DNA of 64,000 nucleotides from an uncultured Fretibacterium sp. (GTDB taxonomy: Bacteria > Synergistota > Synergistia > Synergistales > Aminobacteriaceae): positions 62,001 through 126,000 of the forward strand of contig CAMHMH010000001.1 in the NCBI GenBank assembly GCA_946186205.1. The letters run 5' to 3'. The position numbers were made by a program, and so were the translations under genes. The notes under the pieces were generated by a model, which saw only the letters and a list, made by a program, of their open reading frames with translations, was not told the DNA's origin and searched no databases. Of the stretch, positions 42,345 to 50,700 are shown in pieces; positions within the stretch are counted from its first letter, which is position 1, and every line of letters starts with the position of its first letter.

Positions 42345-43508
42345 CTACAATTTATCTATAAGGTTGATTATGTTCTCTTTGAATGTGCTGTACAAGAAGT
42401 TATCCAGAACTCTCTGGCGTGCGTTACAGCCTAAGGTGCTGCGGAGTTTCTCATCATTCTTAAGCCTCATTAATGCGTCCGCGAATGCTTTTACATCACG
42501 GTTAGGACATTCGATGCCCGTAACGCCGTTAATGCTGACATAATTGACTCCGCTTCCCGGTATCGTGAAAGTTACTGCCGGTTTGCCGAAATACATTCCT
42601 TCAACGAGAGATATGCCGAAAGCCTCATTTTTTGTTATCGACGGAAAAGAAATTATGTCGCTTGCAAGATAATACGCGCTTAATTCCTCATCACTGATTT
42701 TACCAAGCAGCTTGACTTTTTTGCTGCCGCCGATTTGTTTTTGAAGTTTCGCGTGCCCTTCGCCGCCTCCGGCAATCAATACAGCAAAATCATCCGCAAG
42801 ATATTCGGAAGCCTTGATGAGATACTCAAAACCTTTGTAAGGCACAAGCCTGCCTACTGAGACTGATATAGTTTTTCCCTGATATTCATTCCTGATATTT
42901 TCTGCCATTCTCTGAATCTCAGGCGTTATTAATATCCTGTCGGTCTGAACACAGCAAGGGATGACTGTGCATTTATTCTCATACTGGCTCAAGTATCTGC
43001 TGCCCTGTATATAATTTCTGCTTGTAGCAACAACAGCATCCGCACGATCAAGCAGCTTTATGTTCTGGCGGTGAAAGAGCCTGCCTAATATTTTCTGCCT
43101 CACTATGTCGAGATGCCAATACAGTATGAACTTTGCTTCTTTCTTTTTCTCAAGCAGCGGAAGCAGCATATAAGCCGCAAAAGGATTCGGATAATGCAGT
43201 ATGACAATATCAGGTGAAAAATCATTTATCAGCTTTGCGAGTTCACGGTGAAAAGTCAAGGAGATTAGCTGAGAGGAAATCTTTGCCACGCTGGCACACC
43301 TCACAACTTCTACGCCTTCAAGTTCATCATGGACTGTTTCATGCCGGTGTGTCGAAATGCCATTGTCTTGCGCATCGTCGTTGAAACAAATAATTTTCTG
43401 AAGAATATCCTCACGCCCGATTAATGCGTGCATAATATCTTCTGCAACTCTGTTCATACCGCCGCGGAACGGATACGCCAAATTTATTATCTGCAAAATT
43501 TTTTTCAT
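42345..43508 (-). CDS. Glycosyltransferase family 4 (GT-B) protein
   Basis: A 387-residue GT-B glycosyltransferase. The N-terminal half starts KKILQIINLAYPFRGGMNRV, with an acceptor-side glycine-rich loop. The C-terminal half holds the nucleotide-sugar site: SVGRLVPYKGFEYLIKA, VLIAGGGEGHAKL, and the E-x7-E motif SITKNEAFGISLVEGMYFGK. It probably adds a hexose to a lipid-linked or surface glycan in the cytoplasm. Its ATG overlaps the stop of the truncated methyltransferase by 4 bases (ATGA). Exact sugar specificity cannot be read from the sequence. Confidence 0.88.
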   Translation of the reverse strand: MKKILQIINLAYPFRGGMNRVAEDIMHALIGREDILQKIICFNDDAQDNGISTHRHETVHDELEGVEVVRCASVAKISSQLISLTFHRELAKLINDFSPDIVILHYPNPFAAYMLLPLLEKKKEAKFILYWHLDIVRQKILGRLFHRQNIKLLDRADAVVATSRNYIQGSRYLSQYENKCTVIPCCVQTDRILITPEIQRMAENIRNEYQGKTISVSVGRLVPYKGFEYLIKASEYLADDFAVLIAGGGEGHAKLQKQIGGSKKVKLLGKISDEELSAYYLASDIISFPSITKNEAFGISLVEGMYFGKPAVTFTIPGSGVNYVSINGVTGIECPNRDVKAFADALMRLKNDEKLRSTLGCNARQRVLDNFLYSTFKENIINLIDKL

Positions 43509-43903
43509 GCTTTGTGCTTATCCTCCGCAACAGTTCCGCCGAAAGGAAATGAGACCGCCGGGATAAATTTCGGCTCCGCGCATAAATTCCCGCGTATCGT
43601 ATCGCGTGCGTAGTCGTCAGGCTCCATAGCCGTAACATTTACGTACTGTGAACGCACAGAAAGATTTGCGCCTGTTCCGCTTCTGATTTCGAGTATGTGT
43701 GAATTTTTTGATGGGATAAATTTCTTGCTGATGATGGAATTGATTACCTTGCGTTTTCCTTCAAACAACCAGTGAACGCTCTGAGTAGTCAGCATTTCTT
43801 CATAGCCGCTGTGTCTCAATCGCGGATCCTCGGTGCGAAGCGCGGATGAAATTATCTTAATGCATAATTCGTCCTGAGTCCTGAGTCCTGAGTCCTGAGT
43901 CAA
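43505..43903 (-). pseudogene. Truncated SAM-dependent methyltransferase fragment
   Basis: The readable part resembles the N-terminus of glycan-cluster methyltransferases: VHWLFEGKRKVINSII, then HILEIRSGTGANLSV, which is motif I with an arginine in place of the usual glycine (LEIGSGTG). After VTAMEPDDYARDTIRG the family should continue for 100-200 residues, but the frame stops at 43505. Upstream, the first 11 or so residues are encoded by a 7-bp tandem repeat, so the true start may be the ATG at 43795. The 3' end was probably replaced when the glycosyltransferase was joined. It is likely inactive. Confidence 0.7.
43871..43901 (-). repeat. Tandem 7-bp repeat GTCCTGA, 4.4 copies
   Basis: Four exact GTCCTGA units plus GTC (31 bp, given on the plus strand). 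It lies at the 5' end of the methyltransferase fragment. Confidence 0.95.
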
Positions 43904-43967
43904 TTATACTCATTATAGGTTTGTCAACCGCCTTTCTAATGGAATGTCGAGATTATATCATTGAGGC

Positions 43968-43999
43968 AAAAAAATCCCCCGCCGGTTAATGACGAGGGA
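43968..43999 (-). terminator. Terminator of the hydrogenase operon
   Basis: Stem TCCCTCG / GGCGGGGGA (imperfect) followed by seven T on the minus strand, after the hydA stop. Confidence 0.78.
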
Positions 44000-44017
44000 A
44001 AAATTTTGCTTGCTATA

Positions 44018-45757
44018 TTACTTCCAGAGTTCCCATTTTGACTGGTCAGTGTGAAGAAGGTGATGTGCTTTTTCGCCTAACGGTTCGCCTAAATATTCCT
44101 TGTAGCACTGAACGATTGACGGGTTCTCGTGTGAGAAGCGCAATGTCATCTTCCTGTCCATGTCGAGAAGGATTTTCCCGCGGCTTTCTCCGAGCTCGCT
44201 GCCTTCCTCGATGGGCTGACCGCCACCGCCCGCGCAGCCTGTCGGGCAGGCCATGCACTCAATGAAATCATACTGAGCTTTCCCGCTCCTCACATCCTCG
44301 CAAAGCCTGCGGATATTCCCCAGTCCGTGAGCTACGGCAATACGCAGTTTCTTTCCGGCGATCTCGAACTCTGTCTCTTTGATCCCGTCATAGTCTCTCA
44401 CGTAGCGGAATGCGTTTGCGTCCGGGTTCTTTCCTGTAACAAGATAGTACGCGCTCCGTAATGCTGCCTCCATGACTCCGCCGGTCGTCCCGAAAATATG
44501 ACCCGCACCCGAAGCTGTTCCCAAAGGTGCGTCAAATTCTCCGTCAGACAACGCTTTTACGTCAATCCCTTCTGACTTTATGAGCCTGTCAAGCTCTCTC
44601 ACTGTCAAGACAACGTCAATATCTCTCGCGCCTGAAGCGTTCATGCATTCGACATCACACTCATACTTCTTTGCGGTGCAGGGCATGAATGACACGTGAT
44701 ATATCTTGTCGGCCTCTACTCCGAGAATTTGAGCGTACCACGTCTTAATGATCGCGCCGAACATCTGCTGAGGTGATTTCGCTGATGAGAGATTCGGAAC
44801 AAGGTCAGGAAATTCCATCTTTATGAATCTCACCCAGCCCGGGCAGCATGATGTAAACATCGGGAATTTTTCCGGCTTTCCTGCTGCAAGATTCTTGAGC
44901 TTGGCTACAAACTCTGAGCCTTCCTCCATGATCGTCAAGTCAGCAGAAAAATCTGTATCAAACACGTAATTGAACCCGACAGCCTTCAATGCCGCCGCGA
45001 GTCTCTCTGCGCTTGCTTCCTCGTGAGTGAGTCCGAGCTTCTCGCCCCATGACGTTCTCACAGCAGGAGCTACTGACGCAATCATAATCTTGTCGCCCTG
45101 TGCGAATGCGTCGCGCACCTTCTGAGTGTCATCACGTTCAACCAATGCGCCAACGGGACAATGTGTTATGCACTGGCCGCAAACTGTGCAGTGTACTTCG
45201 GGATCTGTGATTTCTTTTCCGCCCGTAACGCCTACTGTTGTACGTGAGCCGGATTTAGCGATGTCCCACACGTTCATTTGCTGAATCTTTTCGCAGACCT
45301 GAACACAGCGCATACACTTAATGCACTTGTCATCATTCCTGATTAACGGAAAATCGCTGTTCCATCTGAACGCGGCTATATCCTCGTGGTAAGGGAACGT
45401 GTTAATCCCTAAGTCGTTTGCTGTCGTCTGCAATTCACAATTCCCGGAGCGGACGCACTCAGCGCACCTTGCGTTATGCTGCGAGAGGATTAATTCAACG
45501 TTCGTCCTTCTTGCCTGCCTGACTTTGGGACTGTTGGTGATAATCTTCATGCCTTCCTGAACGTAAGTGTTGCATGATGACACAAGGCGGTCAAGCCCTT
45601 CGATTTCTACGACGCAGACACGGCACGCGCCTATTTCGTTTACATGCTTGAGGTAGCACAAATGCGGAATGGTTATGTGATTGAGCTTTGCGGCCTCAAG
45701 TATCGTTGTGTTTTCGGGGACTTGTATTGCCTTGCCGTTAATTGTCGCGTTTACCAT
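44018..45757 (-). CDS. hydA: NADH-linked [FeFe] hydrogenase, group A
   Basis: A 579-residue H2-evolving hydrogenase. In order: a [2Fe-2S] domain (C34, C45, C48, C62), a His-Cys3 cluster site (H94, C98, C101, C107), two [4Fe-4S] sites (C145/148/151/155 and C190/193/196/200) and the H-cluster domain with FTSCCPGW (C304/305), MPCTAKKYE (C360) and CMACPTGCAGGGGQP (C504, C508). All H-cluster ligands are present. The C501 beside the L3 motif replaces the common valine. It overlaps the partner flavoprotein by 7 bp. Maturases HydE/F/G are not in the window. Confidence 0.95.
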   Translation of the reverse strand: MVNATINGKAIQVPENTTILEAAKLNHITIPHLCYLKHVNEIGACRVCVVEIEGLDRLVSSCNTYVQEGMKIITNSPKVRQARRTNVELILSQHNARCAECVRSGNCELQTTANDLGINTFPYHEDIAAFRWNSDFPLIRNDDKCIKCMRCVQVCEKIQQMNVWDIAKSGSRTTVGVTGGKEITDPEVHCTVCGQCITHCPVGALVERDDTQKVRDAFAQGDKIMIASVAPAVRTSWGEKLGLTHEEASAERLAAALKAVGFNYVFDTDFSADLTIMEEGSEFVAKLKNLAAGKPEKFPMFTSCCPGWVRFIKMEFPDLVPNLSSAKSPQQMFGAIIKTWYAQILGVEADKIYHVSFMPCTAKKYECDVECMNASGARDIDVVLTVRELDRLIKSEGIDVKALSDGEFDAPLGTASGAGHIFGTTGGVMEAALRSAYYLVTGKNPDANAFRYVRDYDGIKETEFEIAGKKLRIAVAHGLGNIRRLCEDVRSGKAQYDFIECMACPTGCAGGGGQPIEEGSELGESRGKILLDMDRKMTLRFSHENPSIVQCYKEYLGEPLGEKAHHLLHTDQSKWELWK

Positions 45758-47604
45758 TTCACTTCACGCCCCTCTCTGAATTTTCCGAAGCCGTAATAGT
45801 CGCAACGTAAGCACCTTCCCGACTCCTGTTCCATTTCCTCTTGTGTCATTCCCTTTTCGACAAGCTCGAAATCGTGAATACGCTGGTCAATCGGACGCTC
45901 GCGCATTTTGACTCTTCCGCAGGCCGGGCGGTTATGCGGTACAGGGTCAGGAATCTCAACAGGAAGCGTTATCGGATGATGGAAGCCGAGATATTCATCA
46001 ATGTTAGCGGCGGCGACTTTTCCTGCGGCGATGGCTCGTATTACTGTTGCGGGACCTGATACGCAGTCTCCACCCGAAAATACTCCGGCCATGTCAGTGC
46101 CTTTCACCTGCTCGCTGTCGAATGCCTCAATGCAGCCCCATTTGACCGCAATCCCGGACTCCTCGAAGTTGTGCGAGTCGATTCCCTGTCCGATAGCAAC
46201 GACAATAATATCTGCCTCGATACGAATCGGATCTGCGCTTGCGTCTTTCGGAGCGGGGCGGCCTCCTTTGATGTTGGAGATCATCTGCTGCTTCACCCAT
46301 AAGGCTTTTGCTTTTCCGTCTTCAACTTCAACCTTAAGCGGCGCGGCAAGCTCTATGATTTCACAGCCTTCAACCTCTGTTGCTTCTACTTCCTCAGCTA
46401 ATGCTGTCATGTCATCTTTGCGCCTGCGGTATGCTAACGTAACTTTGTCCGCGTTGAGCCTCAGTGATGACCTTGCGCAGTCCATAGCAACGTTACCGCC
46501 TCCGACAACAACAACTTTCTTTCCTCTGAAGTCCGGGAAATCCTCATCGCCGATTCTCCGCAAGAGTGTTACAGCTGACATAACGCCGTCTGCGTCCTCA
46601 CCGGGAATCCGTAATGATTTGTCCGTGTGCGCTCCGATTGCGATATATACAGCGTCAAAATTTTCACGGAGCTTTGAGAGCGGGTAATCTTTTCCGCCGA
46701 TTGAGACCTCTTTGTGTACTTTGATGTCCCCGGCTGTGAGCAATGTTTCAATCTCTTCATGCAGGACTTCACGCGGGAGTCTGTATGACGGGATTCCGTA
46801 ACGGAGCATTCCGCCGAGTCTCTTGCGCTGTTCAAAGATTTCTACGCTGTGTCCCATCATGCCGAGATAATATGCGGCACTGATTCCGCTTGGGCCTCCT
46901 CCGACAATGGCGACCTTCTTCCCTGTTGCGGGCGCGGGCTTCTCGCCTTCACGGTAAACAGGTACATGGCCGGCGTGATCTATCGCGTAAAGTTTGAGTC
47001 CGCGAATGTTTATTGCGTCATCAACCATTCTCCTGCGGCATTTGTTCTCGCAGGGATGTTCGCAGACCATAGCACAGACTGACGGGAACGGGTTATCTTT
47101 GCGGATTAATCTTACTGCGTCGGCATATCTTCCGGCGTTCACGAGAGCGATATAGCCGGGTATGTCTACATGCGCGGGGCATAACGTTACGCAAGGAACA
47201 GCCCGGAATCCTTCTGATGTGCACTGATGGCCTTTTGCGTGAGCTTCGTAGTCCTCGCGGAATCCTTTCACGCCCTTCAAGACCATGTTAGCGGCCTCAT
47301 AACCTATAGCGCAGTCAGCAGATGTTGAAATTGCTTCGGCTGTCTTCTCGATCGTCTCAACGGTCTTCATGTTGCCCTTGCCGTCAATAAGATCATCAAT
47401 GAGCCTTTCGAGCTGGGGAAGACCAACGCGGCATGGAACGCATTTCCCGCAGGTCTGTGCGGCGCAAACTTTGAGGTAGCTGCTCGCAACGTCAAGCGGA
47501 CAAAGAGCAGGAGGCGCGCCCGTAACACGCCGTTCAAGGTCTTTGTGAAGGGATTCTACGGCGGCCTGAGCTTTTGTCTCATTCATAATGCTAAGGCGAC
47601 TCAA
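45751..47604 (-). CDS. NuoF-type iron-sulfur / GltD-type flavoprotein fusion, hydrogenase partner
   Basis: A 617-residue protein joining two parts. Residues 1-125 resemble the C-terminal domain of NuoF/HydB, with CGKCVPCRVGLPQLE as a cluster-binding segment, but no flavin/NADH domain of NuoF is present. Residues 135-600 are a GltD-like FAD/NAD(P) oxidoreductase: GPSGISAAYYLGMMGH, YRLPREVLHEEI, GGGNVAMDCARSSLR, and two Cys clusters near 135-190. The C-terminus adds CLRCDYYG. It probably delivers electrons from NAD(P)H and ferredoxin to HydA. The start is uncertain: a TTG at 47604 or the ATG at 47586, both with weak ribosome sites. Confidence 0.85.
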   Translation of the reverse strand: MSRLSIMNETKAQAAVESLHKDLERRVTGAPPALCPLDVASSYLKVCAAQTCGKCVPCRVGLPQLERLIDDLIDGKGNMKTVETIEKTAEAISTSADCAIGYEAANMVLKGVKGFREDYEAHAKGHQCTSEGFRAVPCVTLCPAHVDIPGYIALVNAGRYADAVRLIRKDNPFPSVCAMVCEHPCENKCRRRMVDDAINIRGLKLYAIDHAGHVPVYREGEKPAPATGKKVAIVGGGPSGISAAYYLGMMGHSVEIFEQRKRLGGMLRYGIPSYRLPREVLHEEIETLLTAGDIKVHKEVSIGGKDYPLSKLRENFDAVYIAIGAHTDKSLRIPGEDADGVMSAVTLLRRIGDEDFPDFRGKKVVVVGGGNVAMDCARSSLRLNADKVTLAYRRRKDDMTALAEEVEATEVEGCEIIELAAPLKVEVEDGKAKALWVKQQMISNIKGGRPAPKDASADPIRIEADIIVVAIGQGIDSHNFEESGIAVKWGCIEAFDSEQVKGTDMAGVFSGGDCVSGPATVIRAIAAGKVAAANIDEYLGFHHPITLPVEIPDPVPHNRPACGRVKMRERPIDQRIHDFELVEKGMTQEEMEQESGRCLRCDYYGFGKFREGREVKW

Positions 47605-47720
47605 AATTGATTCACTCCCTCGTTATTATTTGTGTAAATTTTACCCCTTGGATTTCATTATTATACCTGAAATTGTTACGGCCATGAAAATATTTGCATT
47701 ACGCTTTGAGACTTTTCGGC

Positions 47721-47758
47721 AAAAAAAAACAGAGCCGGGATTTTTTCTCCCTGCCCTG
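47721..47758 (-). terminator. Terminator of the large surface-protein gene
   Basis: Stem CAGGGCAGGGA / TCCCGGCTCTG around a GAAAAAA loop, followed by nine T on the minus strand. Confidence 0.85.
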
Positions 47759-47774
47759 CCTTAATGTTTATGCG

Positions 47775-50700
47775 TTAATTCGTTCCGTAAATGTTCGGCC
47801 TGTTCTTTCTGTATGTCATTGTCGAATCATAGTAACGGTACAGAGAAGTTACAGCGCGTTTCATCTTCACATCATCATCATGAATTGCTGACTGGACATA
47901 AGAGAGAGCAGATATTGTTACGGTGAATGAGTCTGAGTCGGCGTTGGGATATTTCGTTGTGATTTCGATTGTGTGAGTCTCGCCGAGCTTATGCGCTGAA
48001 ATATTCCCTATGCTTACGGTGTATTGACCGCCATCCTTCACGGCCATGTTGATATTCCCGCCGTCAAGATACGCATAAACTTCCCCGGTGTAATCATCTT
48101 TCGGAGTCAGATAAAGTTCTATTGTTGTCTCAGAGTCGAGAATGAGCGCGAATTTCACATCACTAATGCCGGAAGAGTCCCCGCGCGTGTTTGTGACTGC
48201 GTATTGCTGAGTCGCTGTTTTTGTTGCGGTGAAGTCAGTATCATCATAATCATTCGCCGGAGTCATTTCCGCGTGATGTTTGCCGATCTCCCATCCGTTA
48301 TGACTCGCTAATACCGGCTGTACATAATGCCCGTAATCCATAATTGCTTCAGCGAGTGCTATTGTGTCGGCTGCTTGAGTCGTGTCGCCAATGATGTATG
48401 AGAGATATTGATTTGCGGTGTAATCGTGCGTTATGGTCTTCTCTGACTCGTTCGTGTCCTTGTAGTGAAGTTCGGCGTGAATCTTGTCGGCCATCTGAAC
48501 CGAATTAATATAGCACGTGAAGCCCAAGAAATTTTTTCCGTCATCCGTCATTGTCTCGAATGCGTAAACGGGCTGTGTGTTCTGCGACTTATCCCCGCTC
48601 ACGTCAAAATATACGTAACAATCTTTTGACTCTAAACCTTCAGGCGCGTAAACGTGGAAGATGACTCCAATCTGACCGCTGAGAATTAACGAGTGATACA
48701 CAAATTCGGGAGTGCTTGAGTCTTTAGGGGAAAATCCGTTCTTCGTCCATGCCGCTGTGAACTCAAGATTACCCGTTGAGCCTTTCTGAATCGTTACGGT
48801 GATTCGCGGCTCGTCATTCTCTTTGTCAGTCCATCCTGCGAACGTGAAGCCGTCCTTTGTCGGATTCGTCAGCGTGAATGACTCTGACTCTATCGTATAG
48901 CTTGCAGGGTTATCCGCTGTCCCTCCGTCAAGAGTGTATGTGATTGTGTAGGTTATCGCTGTCCATTTAGCATAGAGAGTAATCTCACCGCCCGCTGCGA
49001 GATTGGCGACTTCCTGCCCGTCAGTGTAGCTTGAGCCGCTTCCGTCTTCTTTCATGTTCCAGCCCGTGAACGTATAGCCTTCCCGCGTGAATGTGTTTGC
49101 GGTTAATGCTGCTGACTCAGAGTCATACGTGTAACTTTGCGAATCCATTTCGCCCGCGCCTTTATTCGAGTCAAATTTCACGGTGTAAGTGTTAGCTGTA
49201 AAGTTTACTGTGAAAGTCTTTGCTCCCGTTGAGCCTTGTTGAATCGTTACGGACATTTGCGAACCGTCAAGCCCTTCACCTGTCCAGCCCGTGAATGTGT
49301 AGCCTTCCTTTGTGGGATTGTTCAGCGTGAAGGAGTCTGACTCTATCGTGTACTCTGTCGGATTTTGCGCCGTGAATGTCACTCCGTCAATGCCTGTGTA
49401 TGTGATGTGATACGTTATCGGCTTCAGCGTGAAATTCACCGTAACAGCTCCTGCGGGCATCGTGAATGTATATGTGCCGTCAGCATTATCGGTTACATCA
49501 ACTGCGCTGTCTCCTGCCATTACAGTAAGATTTTCAGCCTCGTAGCCTTTAGCTTTAGTCGGAGTCAGCGTAACAACATCATCCTCAAAGGCCTGCGTCT
49601 TGTCTGCGGTTATTGTCCCGTTCGTGATTGCCTCAGAAATCGTAACGCTGTAGAGCTGTGCAAATTCCGTGCTTATCGTTACATTTCCTTCAGGCATTGT
49701 CAGAGAATATTTCCCGCCCGATTCCGTCAACGTTCCTGCGCTCGCAGTGTAGCCCGTGAATCTATAGCCGTCTTTCGTATTGCCTCCGCTGATTGAAAGC
49801 GTTACGGTATCACCATTTCCGGCGTAAATAGTCCCGTCATGTGTCAGGCCGTTCGTACTCTCATCATCAAGCGTAACCGTTATTCCCTCGTCAGCAGTAA
49901 CCGTATAACCCTGCAATCCCTGAGCCTCGCCGAATGTCCGCGTGTAGTATGAGTTCGTTATGTTGCTCTCGTGGCCTTCGGTGTTACGTGAAAATGTTGC
50001 TGACCCTTCCGAGTTTGCTTCCGTCTCTCCTTCCTCTATCGCTGCAGGTGCATAAAGGCTATTTGTTATCGTCAATGTTCCATTATTCTCGGCTACAAAT
50101 CCGCCTCCGATTGTCCCGTTCGTTGTGAGAAGTTTTCCGGCAAACTCACAGTCCTCGATTTTCGTTGCTCCGTTCGATTGACCGATTAAACCTCCGGCAT
50201 AATTCCCGCTGGCCGTGATTGTTCCGTCAATCGTCAAGCCCTTTATCGTTCCACCGTTCACGTTACGGAATGGCGCAACATATTCTCCGTCAGCAGTAAG
50301 ATTCAACGTCAGCTTCTTGCCGTTGCCCTCGAACGTACCCGCAAATCCCGTTGTGCCTGTTCCGAGCATTGACGTTACTGTGAGATCTCCGCCAAGACTG
50401 AACACTTTTCCGCTGTAACTACTCCCGCTGTTTAACTCTGTTACAAGTAAATTCCAGCCTTCAGCCGTGCTTATCACGTAGGGTTTATCACTCGTTCCAT
50501 CGGGCTTATATTCGTCAGTCTCCCCCCAATGCGAGAAATTCACTGTCCATGTCGCCGTGTAAGTCCTCGCACCTGTTGAGCCTTTAGAGATTGTTACGGC
50601 TGTTGTCGCGCCGTTAAGCCCCGTTCCAGTCCAGCCCGTGAACGTATAGCCGTCCTTTGTCGGATTCGTCAGCGTGAATGACTCCTCAACCGTATACGTT

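Noticed and set aside
46001..46687. A 228-codon open frame opposite the hydrogenase partner gene
   Set aside because: It lies wholly within a well-supported flavoprotein gene and has no recognisable domain or ribosome site.
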